Shown here: in pieces, positions 45,263-55,512 of the stretch
Layout: the number at the start of each line of letters is the position of its first letter
Position numbering within the stretch: position 1 is the stretch's first letter
From: Semisulcospira habei
Lineage: Eukaryota > Mollusca > Gastropoda > Semisulcospiridae
NCBI GenBank assembly: GCA_036245525.1
Contig: BTPG01000003.1
Location: forward strand, 213,212,536-213,276,535
Direction: 5' to 3'
Length of the DNA: 64,000 nt
Position numbers and translations under genes: made by a program
The notes under the pieces: generated by a model
What the model was told of the DNA's origin: nothing
The model's input: the letters and a program-made list of their open reading frames with translations, nothing else
Database searches by the model: none

Positions 45263-46668
45263 CTGAATAAAAAAGGACACGTGTCATGAATGCACAAAAG
45301 AACTTTTCAAATTTGGTTTTGTTGTATGTGTCAAGAGGGTGTAATGAATTCACAGTGAATGAGCTATGTGTGATGAGAATTGAGATGATTGCAAAAGGGA
45401 GCAGCGTTTACACCTTGGCTTTTTCGTGTTTATGTTCAAGTACACTGATGAACCACAGTTACAAATAACACCAATAGTGGTTAACTATGGCAGATGCTAA
45501 TGGTTGATCTGTCCAGATACATGCAAAAGCAGTACATCATACTGCATGTATACTACAAAAGAGCATTGCAGATTTGCCTGTGTAGGTTTATATTATGTGT
45601 CAGCTCAATCTGTGACATATCTGAATTAAAATGTAATTGCTCTGAAAATAGTCATACATTGATGGAGTGATGGGCTCGGCCATACTCTCAGTTTTCTTTT
45701 GAGAAGGCATGTTTACACAACACAAAAAGTAATGAAAAGACGTTGTAATCACATACCAAATTTATCCTGCTGCATTTTACAATTATTTTATGGTTTATAC
45801 TTCGTGTGTGTGTATGTTTATATATACACTGCAATGATACAAGCTGACAGGCAAACAGTTTTGTCTGTCTGTTCTTTTTTCATCTCATGTCACCAGACTA
45901 CATCATTCAGTTTTCAAAAACCTTAAACAAGATGTTTTCTCACACGAATTTTACGAACTTGTAACTTGGAAAGACCGGACTTCAAATTCGTGTGTGAAAA
46001 CAACTTGGACTCTTCTTCTCCTTTTTTTCGTAGCTGTCTACCCTCATCGAGTTCATGATTCTGACATTACATTCTGACTTTCCAATGCAAAAATAGTACG
46101 TGTATTGCTGACTAAACCCGGCTCACAAGGCAAGAAATTTTGCAAATCCTAGCTTTTTTGTTTGATTTTTACCATTAGTCCCTTGACATTTTACCGTCTC
46201 AACACACATTTGGAACTTTAGTGCAAACATAAAATCGTAACCCACCGGTGCACTCGATGCGCGTTGCAGATGAAAAGTTAAGGTGAACGGAGGCCCATGA
46301 CGCCGATTTCACCGCCCGATTCTTGAAACTAGGGCTCCTTGTGTCCCACAATGCCGGGTAAGATTGGTACAGATCAGTCAGTGTAATCGTCGGACAAATC
46401 CGACAATGGTCCAGTTTTACGTGGTGCTTTGGTTGCTGCCATTTTTATGTGCATGGTCGTCACGTGATCTTTTGTTTAACGTTGATTGGTTCCAGCAGCA
46501 GTGTTTTCCGAAACAGTTTCGAGAATTTAGGATCGGCTGTAAATTCTGGAAACAGTAGGAAACTGTTTTCAAAAACAGCTTTGTGTGCCATGTCACACGG
46601 CGTGTTTTCAAAACAGCTGTGTTTTTGTTTTTGAAAGCTGTTTTCAGCTCCCGTCTGACATGGCCTTT
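45263..46668. other. No recognisable gene
   Basis: The left end is probably an intron of the MADF gene. Near 46520-46640 several short repeats of GAAACAGTTT/AAACAGCTGTT pair with each other and could form hairpins. Nothing coding was recognised. Confidence 0.35.
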
Positions 46669-47031
46669 AAGCTAGCATACTATGTCTGTGCGAACTCACC
46701 AAATGAACGTTTTTCTTAGCAACTGAGTTGAGGCTTGACGTAAAGGCGCCGTGCGACGCAGGTACTCCAGTATGTAGCTCAAAGGACATAATCTTTTGTC
46801 CTGGCACCGCCTCAGCTTCAGCTTGATCTGTGCGACGGGCGATCAGCTTTAGAACTAAACTCCGTTTGAAGAACTGTGTCCGTGCGAACTCGGCAAATGG
46901 ACGTTTTTCTTTGTTTCGTCCAGAAAATGTCGTAACCAGTTTGGCATTGGTGTAAACTGTTAAACAGACAGGCGGTGCCGTTGCGGTCTCAGCCAAACGA
47001 CCAGCAATTCTCGTTTATTTGGCTGTTACTA

Positions 47032-50000
47032 GAGTAGCGTGGGGCTAAACGCCCCCCTTAAGCAAGAAATGCTCTCTGTCTTCTGAAATACGCTGTAAAG
47101 AGCCACAAATGCATGTATAGCTTGGGATGTAGTAAAGGTTTGTATACACAAACATTCTTTCTGATAACGATGAAAAAACAAACACAGTGAATGAAAGAAA
47201 TAAAAAATTTATTTGGCCGTTTTGCCCCACTTGGGGGGTCAAACGCCCTGGAGGGTGGGGCTAAATGGCGAGACTGGGCGTTTTACCCCACCTTGACAGG
47301 CGTTTTGCCACATGACCTGAAAAGTTAGAAAACCAATAAAACAGAAGCTTTCTGTCTACAAACATTCGGAATGTCCAATGTCCGTTCTAACTCTGTTCCA
47401 GGTTTATTGCAGGAAAGGCGGATTCGTGTCATTTTAGGCATGTCTATTCCGACTCTGCCTCAGATTCACAGTTAGGACAGATGAAGTAGGGAAGCCCTGG
47501 GGTGCACTCGTCATGAGCCCACAGTAAACATATTTGACACTGGACCCATGTCTCACGAGATCTGGAGTTGCAGAATAGTTCGCCACATACCAAACAAGGC
47601 CATTCCTCATTTTCATCACTTGACTCCTCATCAGATTCTGGACGTCTCCTTTTACCTTTTCTGGAGTTGGATTTGCTATTCCCAGCCTTTTGGTTTGTTC
47701 CTTGATTCTGCGTCTTTCTTGTTTGTTTCTGCCATTTTTTTTCTTTTCTTTAGCCGCTTTTTTCTTTTCTTCCGTTGCTTTTTTCATGGCTTGTCTTTCC
47801 ACGAGTTTGGCCTTGTAAGGAGATGAGGTCAGCACTTCTGCCACCTCTCTCTTTCTTCCAGCTGATTTTCTTTTATGCTGCATCTTTGGAATAGGAGACA
47901 GATTAGTGATCATCTCTCTGATGCTGTCATTGGGATTGGAGCCGGTGCTGCTTGTCTCGGTAGTTGCAGTGTTTTTAATAATGCAGTCGTAGTGACCAAC
48001 ATCCTCACCGACACTTGTAAATCGCACGATTAAGAAACTGTTCTCTCTTTGGCCATAGCGCTGGATCACTACATTGTTGCTGTTGATCACAATGATCTGT
48101 TTTGTCAGAACCTTGCTAGTGGCACAGATTTCTAGCTCGCCTGGTAGAGACTTTGGTTCTGCCATTGCTGCAATGCGTTCCTCAACTGTTGAGAAGTGGA
48201 TCCATTGTGGTAGATCTGCATTCAATGTGTCTTCATCTAGATCTGCGTAATCACTGAAGTGACTACACATGTAGGAGACTACCTGCGCCCGAAGCCCATC
48301 AGCCTGGCTTGTTTCATTGACCTTCATGACCACTGATGTTAGCTCCCCATGCTCATCCCGCCCTGCATTTTGGAGGTTTGCATCAAGACCAGTGACAAGG
48401 CTCCTGAAGAAACATCTGCCATCCCCAAATGTCTTAATGACTATCATGTCATACATGCATTCTGCAGCTGTTGAAGAAAGGGTGCGGCATGCTGGTTCTT
48501 CCAATGTCGTAGGTTGATCTGACGAATGAACGCGGGGCGGTATGCAGAATGGCATGGGTTCATTTTGCGCTTTGTGAACTTCTGTTTCATCTTGCAGGGT
48601 TGCCTCTCTGGCATCTGGAGATCCTCCATCTCCTGCAGGCATCCCATCAGTGGAGGTCAATAGATTTACGTCTCTCGGTTCATCCATCTCCAGAACCCCT
48701 TCAAAGTCAGCGTCCGTGAACACGTTGGGATCAAAGGGTTCCAGACCACAGGTCTTAAAGCCATTCACAGCTTTCTCTGGAAGTGCTGTCCTGAGGAAAG
48801 CTTTCCCTGAAAGGGCAGCCATGTTGTGCACATTGATCCGCTGACCTGGGTTTGAAACCATCCAGTTGTCTGCTTCATCATTGAAACTGGCTTTCAAGGC
48901 TTTGAAATAGGTCCGGTCAAGTGGCTGCAGTTTGTGGGTACAGTGGGGAGGAAACGATATCAGTTCAATGCCTTTTTCGCGGCAAAAGTGGACAGCTTCC
49001 AAAGTTTTATGGCTGTGATGGCCATCCAGTAATATCAGCTGGGGGTTGTCTGGAGAGGCATTCGTGAAGTCCGCGAAGTGTGCAAGCCACTTCATGAACA
49101 GCTGTGCATCAGTCCAGCCACTTTGACTTGCATACTACTGATTGTGGTGGAGCTCCATTCATCAAGGACTCTACCATCCTCTTGCGTGGAAAGATGAACA
49201 TTGGTGCCAAGAAGACACCGGCTGCACTGCAGGCGCACACAAGAGTCACAAGTGTACCCCTTTCATCACTCGTAGCTTTACCCACAAGTCTTGCCCCCTT
49301 TTCAGCCACAATCCTTCCTGGTTTTTGGACAGTGGACAGACCGGTCTCATCCATGTTCCAAAGCCTTGCTGGAGTGTAGGATTTGGACACCAAACTATCC
49401 TTGAATATCTCAAAGAAACGTTGAACTTGGTTCCTATTGAACCCAGAAAAACGCGCTATGCTTGTGGATACAGGCTGCCGGATAGTGAGATTATGGCGAG
49501 CTATGAAGTTCCTGACCCAGTCCTTTCCTGCCATCTTGGTTTCCTTGTTGAAGGGGTGACTAATTTTAGCCTTTTCACAGAGATCAAAAGCCAGGCGTCT
49601 GAGATCCAGAAAACGCAATCCATAAAACCGCCTCTGCATATTGATCACATGTTCTTTCAAGTGAAGTTCAATCTCAGACGGCAGAAATGATTTGCCTCGT
49701 CCGAATTTTTGCACGCCTGGATGAACAACTTGTTTGTCCCTGTGTCTTCTCAAGGTCCTCTGAGGAACACCAAACTCTTTACTTGCACGGTTAATCGAAA
49801 GCCCGTTGTTAATGGCCCGCAAAGCATCTGCCAAGTTTGTTGCGCCATAGCTGCCCCTGTCAGTCTTCCTTTTGTACACACGCACCATTATCTGTTGACA
49901 AGACAGAACAAACAAACTTCTAATAACAGGAAAGTCAATGTAATGTCATGTACAAGTAAACAGACAGTCAATAAAGCAAATAGTTCAGTGGTGGGGCTAA

Positions 50001-50436
50001 ACGCCCTTGAATGGGGCAAAACGCCCGGTGTGGGCATTTAGCCCCACCAGTGCGGTGGCGTTTAGCCCCACACTACCCACTTTACAAGCACGTTGTTGTA
50101 CAAAGCCACTCAAGGGAAATCACCCAGTCAAACATGTATCACTGTTTGCACACTTTATCCTTGTAACACAAAATGCAGGCATTGATTTTATTCGTCTGTG
50201 TTTAGCCTACTAGCACTAAATAAACGGACACCCTAAATTTATAATTATTTGGTTAAAATTAAAAAAAATATGACAGTTTACTTACTGCAAGCTGGAGCGA
50301 GCTACGACTTCGCGTCAACGAAGGCCGCCGCTTACATCGTCATGCGCAAAGCACTCTGGGAAGCTGACACCACGTGTGTGCTGAGAACAAACGGAGGGCG
50401 TTTTACCCGACCTTGCCGTTTAGCCCCACGCTACTA
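47032..50436 (-). mobile_element. pogo-type DNA transposon, TSD TA, with subterminal repeats
   Basis: The ends are inverted: AGTAGCGTGGGGCTAAACG at the left and CGTTTAGCCCCACGCTACT at the right, flanked by TA (47030-47031, 50437-50438). The sister repeat at 44165-44185 shows the empty site GTTACTATTTGACAA. Inside each end, short motifs of the type GGCGTTT(A/T)(G/C)CCCCA recur in both orientations (47045-47300 and 49985-50075), plausible transposase-binding sites. One large minus-strand gene fills the middle. Confidence 0.93.
47444..49888 (-). pseudogene. pogo-like transposase with OTU-like and zinc-finger domains, two frameshifts
   Basis: The start is the ATG at 49888. Domains in order: a helix-turn-helix (NLADALRAINNG, FGVPQRTLRRHR), then the DDE core with LWNMDETGL, LILLDGHHSH and LQPLDRTYFKALK. 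The last two aspartates are 35 residues apart (DD35D). After a linker comes an OTU-type cysteine protease pattern: FGDGRCFFRSLV (catalytic Cys), LPGELEICATSKVL and VGHYDCII (catalytic His). A lysine-rich stretch follows, and a C-terminal CxxC-rich, PHD-like finger (WPCLVCGELF, WVQCQICLLWAHDEC, YFICPNC). Single-base frameshifts lie near 49115-49130 (between first and second DDE blocks) and near 47650 (before the finger). A transposase cuts and inserts its own element; the OTU part could remove ubiquitin, which is inference. Confidence 0.85.
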
Positions 50437-50597
50437 TATTTGACAATATTCGCGGTTACTATATGATAATATTCGCGATGCAGTCGATTTGTGGACTGAC
50501 AGCTATTTTTTTTAGCTGAAATTCTACGTAATAAAACAACAATACCAATAATTATACAATATTACAACAATAAGAATAGAAACAATAATAACACTAT

Positions 50598-51429
50598 TGT
50601 TACGTGGTGGAGTTGTAGTCGAAGTATGATAAACACACCAGACGCACACACGTAGAGTTCTTTAAAGTAAACCTCGTTCAGCTGCAATCCGTCAACCGTG
50701 GCTTAAGGATGTAGACAAAACTGGAGTAACAGTTCCAACAATATTTAATTCAGCGATGCGATATCCACACAGTAATGCACTCTCAAATGCACAAACTACT
50801 GAATACAAAGTCTCTTCTGCGATGTCCTCACTACGACTCAAAGTTTCTCATACACAGCGTCTCTCGCAATAAACTGCGTATCTCTACAACTGACAAAGCA
50901 AGACAATGTACTCACGGGCTTTCCCAGCGCCCTCCTTATATACACTATCAAAATCTAGAATCTTCTACGGAAATCATGAACTCAACCAATCAGAACGGAA
51001 CACGCAGCCGAAACTCATTAACATAAACTTTCCAGAAACAATATATCAGGCTACAAAAACACGGCTGCTCTCTAGCATATAACAATAAAAGTATGGTATC
51101 CCTATCTATGGTAGCTCTAAAAGGTACGAGAACATTCCCAAAACAAAATAAAAGCTGCTCGATACACGCGCACAGGAAAACAAAGTAGCGAAAAATGTAG
51201 CGATGTCAACTAACCGACGTGACACTTACGAGGCCACTAGACAGTGCGACCCTTCTACAACGCACCGGACTAAACACAACAAAACGAAAACAGCTCTACT
51301 CACGAACAAAAGAAAATCTTACTAAAAAGGCACGAAATCATAACCGTGATAGCTCAAATAAACAACATATTGTTACCTACGAATAACACATGTACGCTCT
51401 CACAGGAAAACACAACCACAATCGTAACA
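50598..51429. mobile_element. Solo LTR, 832 bp, TSD ACTAT
   Basis: Starts TGTTACGTGG and ends CAATCGTAACA, flanked by ACTAT at 50593-50597 and 51430-51434. The uninterrupted site AACACTATCAATAAC is at 44348-44362. No coding sequence. Orientation is not established. Its family differs from the two other LTR families in the window. Confidence 0.92.
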
Positions 51430-52004
51430 ACTATCAATAACACTCTCAATCACCAACTAGCAGACCGTGTGTGTGTGAGCTCACCAAATGAACGTCTTTT
51501 CCGTAGAGCATCTTATCTCACGAAAAGACTTCTTTTTCCTTTGTTTTACCTGGACATCCGTGCAAGCGGACGGGTAGTGCCGACTACATTTCACATGGCC
51601 GCTATTGCTAATACAATAACAAATAAAATAAAATAACACAAATTTATGATCTTTTCGTCTGTCCTGTTTCTTAAACTGTATCAGTGCGAACTTAGCGAAA
51701 CGTCCTTTCCTAAAGATATCTTCTTCTCCAGACAAATGTCTTCTTTCTGCAAGGAACATAGGTTCACATGAACCACGAGAATCTATGCCTCTTGCTGACG
51801 CAAGTCGCATTCGTTACCTCTCACAATGACGGCGTTCGCAGGGACCATATCCCGACAAGCAAAAGAATTGCGACATTCGAGTCATCGGTAACACTGAAGT
51901 GTTTCCGATGACTCGGATGATGACGCATTTTTGTTTGCGCCTTAGTATATTAAATGACCTGCAGCTGTTATTTAAACTTTGATATTCTTATGATTTAAAA
52001 CATC

Positions 52005-52058
52005 CGAGACGTGACGCATTCGAATACGCGGCCGCGTATCAAAATGCGTCACGTCTCG
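52005..52058. repeat. 54-bp near-perfect palindrome
   Basis: CGAGACGTGACGCATT...ACGCGG is followed at once by CCGCGT...AATGCGTCACGTCTCG. Three mismatches in 27 pairs and no loop. It abuts the end of the second dispersed-repeat copy; the first copy has no palindrome at the same point. Confidence 0.93.
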
Positions 52059-52479
52059 AGGGAGTCGAACCGATGTCAGGGGAGACATTATTTTTTCTTG
52101 GCGATGTAGAAGTTAGGTGCTTCTGCACTCGTTCTTGATCTTGCAGTACTGCTGCGCTCTTTCTTGATTTTATCTCATTCTTCTCTTTATATGCTTTCAA
52201 TCAGCGATTCAAAATCTTCTCTTATCCCAAAAATTATTACACAATTTATCTTTCACACAATTCTTTCTTTACTTTTCTTGACATTTGCCGTGTCCAATTT
52301 ACATTTTTGGCTCAGTTATCTCTCTCCTCATCACAGAATCAATATATCAGCATGTAGATTTATGTAAATAAGATGCTTATCGTTTGAAAACGTACGGAGT
52401 TTGGTTGTCGCGGTACATGTTGGTAAAGAAAAAAAAAGTTTTATTTATTACCAGTCAACATGAAACGTGTAATCCGTTT

Positions 52480-52607
52480 GATAATGCTACAGTTTGTCCT
52501 CGCTATATATTGATAATGCTACAGTTTGTCCTCGCTATATATTGATAATGCTACAGTTTGTCCTCGCTATATATTGATAATGCTACAGTTTGTCCTCGCT
52601 ATATATA
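52480..52607. repeat. Four 32-bp tandem units
   Basis: GATAATGCTACAGTTTGTCC TCGCTATATATT repeats four times without visible mismatch. No function is suggested. Confidence 0.95.
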
Positions 52608-52866
52608 AAACTCAGCAACGCTTTTGGAAAATTATGAAATTTACTTTTATGTTGAGTTTATTTGTCTCTTGGTGGTACATTTGATATTTTGTTTTTACTC
52701 CGTGTAACATTTTATGTATGAAACGGTGTTTATAAAACTGTATACCACAAGAGGTCTATGGGATATAATTGTTGTCAACTTGCTCAAGCGTTCGTGATCT
52801 CGACATAATGCTGTACTATTTTCGAACAGATCATTAATTGTACATAATCACGTTTACGTGCGTTGT
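52608..52866. other. No recognisable gene
   Basis: AT-rich spacer before the target duplication (CTTG, 52867-52870) of the Ty3/Gypsy element. Confidence 0.4.
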
Positions 52867-52870
52867 CTTG

Positions 52871-54006
52871 TGTTACACTACCGCAGCCACACGCAAGGTG
52901 TTGTAGATGGAAGACGCAGCCAGACAAGAGTGTTTCCAGAAGAGTCTTTTATTTCTTGGTCATCGTGGGTCTAATAGGTTGGGCACAACCAACCTACTAG
53001 CATGGCATACTAAAATGGCGAAAATACCGGAGCTCGGTCTCTCGCTTCTCAGCTCCCTCTATCTATCTATCTCACTCTCTTCGTTGTGTACTCTCTATCT
53101 ATCTCGTTCCCTTCGTTGTGAGCTCTCTCGTTCTGGTCATTGTGCGAGCTCTCTCTCTATCTCGTTTTCTTCGTTGTGAGCTCCCCCGTTCTGGTGTTTA
53201 CCCCCAATATATATACCCGTTCTGGCCGAGGGCATCGCCCCTTTGTCTCAACCAGTCAAAGGGGCTATTACTGTCACCCATATTATTCCACATCTATCAT
53301 GGTGGCCAGCGTCCCCTGACCCTATCTGTCAAAGGAGCTATTACTGTCGCCCATAATCTATCCCCCATCTGCTCTGGTGGATAGCGCCCTCTGATCCTAG
53401 CTGACCAGGGACCCATTACTGTCTCTCATAATTATTCCACATCTATTATGCTGGTCAGCGTCCTCTGATCCTAGCTATCAAAGGAACTCATTACTGTCTC
53501 TCCTAATTATTCCACATCTATTATGGTGGCCAGCGTCCTCTGATCCTAGCTATCAAAGGAACCCATTACTGTCTCTCCTAATTATTCCACATCTATTATG
53601 GTGGCCAGCGTCCTCTGATCTTAGCTGACCAGGGACCCATTACTGTCTCTCCTAATTATTCCACATCTATTATGGTGGCCAGCGTCCTCTGATCTTAGCT
53701 GACCAGGGACCCATTACTGTCTCTCCTAATTATTCCACATCTATTATGGTGGCCAGCATCCTCTGATCTTAGCTGACCAGTAACCTATTACTGACTCTCA
53801 TAATTATTCTTTGTCAGCAGGAGTCTGTGTTCCTCACTACTAACGAGGGCTCATTATTTATTCATTAGTCCCAGCTTAGTAGGGCCGGCCACTTGTCAAC
53901 TCCACGTGAGCCCGTGGTACTAATTATACCCTCGTTATTTTCATATCAAGGGAAATTATAAAATTACCCGACCGTGATATTGGTCGTATACACTTATAGT
54001 GTAACA
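52871..54006 (-). repeat. Element A 3' LTR
   Basis: 1136 bp, containing about six tandem 74-bp units (TCCTCTGATC.TAGCTGACCA...) at 53386-53790. The purine-rich GGGAGGAGT just inside the element at 54007-54017 is the expected polypurine tract. Confidence 0.93.
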
Positions 54007-54216
54007 ACTCCTCCCAAACCTACCCGAAAAAAAAAGGAATCTTAATTCACAAGATTCGTTTTTTTTTCATTACACAATATTCAGACAACAACATCATTTC
54101 AAACAATTAAACATGTTATCCACAAAATACATCATTTTTCGGAATGACCGCTTATTTAAATCGATCACTCCTTATTAAAAATTATTATTGTCCGGCGTAA
54201 TCACGCCCATAAATGT

Positions 54217-55316
54217 TCACATCAAAATCGTCGACTCGGTTATGTCTTTGCACATGTGTTCGTTATTCTTCACGATTCTTCCTGGATCGCAACACGTTGA
54301 TCCTTGGTTACCCCAACGACGGGTAAACTTGACAACGTTCGAGGCGGGGAGTAACTGCACTCCTCCCTCCATCATCGGCGTAGAGTCCTTCGCTCTTGCG
54401 ACGTCATTCACGTCTGCTGATTGCACAGCCGCCGAAATCAACGTAGGCACAGTGACCTCACGTTCACCCTTCCTGAGTCGTGATAGCATGGAGCCAAACC
54501 ATGCGCTAGTTTTCTTTTTATATCGTTTACACCCTACCCCAATTATGATCACTACAACTGTCCCTACGATAGAACCAATGATGATCTGTTTCCATATCCC
54601 CCATTCTTGTTTTGGCTTAACGAATTGCATGCTCTGAAGTCGAGCAATTAGATGATCCATTGGCATTTCCTTAATTTCATCTAACTCTTTGGACAAAGAG
54701 ATGGGATCGTAGTCTGGTAAAGCGCTATGAAATGGTTTCCATAACGTTATATTGGAAAATGCATAGTTTTCAGCCATCCTATCAATTTGTCTTCCACCTG
54801 ATACTGGCTCTCTTGTTGGTAGTAAAGGGTTAACATCAATCTATCACTAATAGCCGTACATGATTCATTGAGGCGGATTAGCGATAATGGTGGGTTGATT
54901 TGTTGGTACGTGACCCCTTTACCGTGACAACTAATACTCATCTCTAGTGGACTATGATTACTAATGACCCATAGCCCATCCATTATATACCGTGCCATAG
55001 GTAACACTGTACCCAACTTGACCTTTGTTTGGCCGTGTGTTGCAATTTCGTCTGAATTGTTTAAAAACAGCGCCGTAACACAAAACTGATTAATGTTCAT
55101 AGGATATATTGCACTTCGAATCGCACAGAATCCTATCAAGGGTTTGGAACGAGCTTCAAGTTCAGCTTCCGTAAGGAACGCGAACCGCGTACGTTGCGCG
55201 TCTCCTGCTATTGTTGTGGATTCTAAGTCATACTGAGCCGTCATTGATTCTGGCGCAGGCCGACCTGAATCTCCAGTTACTAGTGGTAACTTCATCAAGT
55301 TTGTGAAATACGACAT
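54217..55316 (-). pseudogene. Env-like glycoprotein gene, frameshifted
   Basis: Two overlapping minus-strand frames, 55316-54747 and 54777-54217, together resemble the C-terminal part of a retroelement envelope. The first has several cysteines and N-glycosylation motifs; the second has a transmembrane helix (WKQIIIGSIVGTVVVIIIGV) followed by a basic cytoplasmic tail. A one-base frame change near 54747-54777 separates them. No signal peptide is visible after the ATG at 55316, so the N-terminal part may come from a spliced upstream exon or may be lost. Envelope proteins mediate membrane fusion in infectious relatives. This copy cannot make a complete one. Confidence 0.7.
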
Positions 55317-55512
55317 TGTGATTAATATTTAAACCCTGCGCTAGCCCCAATACTATCAGACTAAAAACAAAAAAACTTCATCTTGTTGTTGTCTGCAACA
55401 TACGAGATATCACCAGAGACTTATACCACTGTCTCTGACAAAACTCAAATCATGCTTCATGATTTACACATTACAATAGTCCTCTCTCAGATACCGTCTG
55501 AGAGTCGCATTT

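Larger units (their letters stand above)
46669..52003. repeat. Unnamed dispersed repeat, second copy with nested insertions
   Basis: Segments 46669-46746, 46992-47031, 50437-50597 and 51430-52003 together match 44065-44928. Three blocks are additional: 46747-46991 (245 bp, unknown), the pogo element 47032-50436 and the solo LTR 50598-51429. Confidence 0.85.

Noticed and set aside
47548..47826. Plus-strand hydrophobic protein (Phe/Leu-rich)
   Set aside because: Antisense of the lysine-rich region of the pogo-like transposase.
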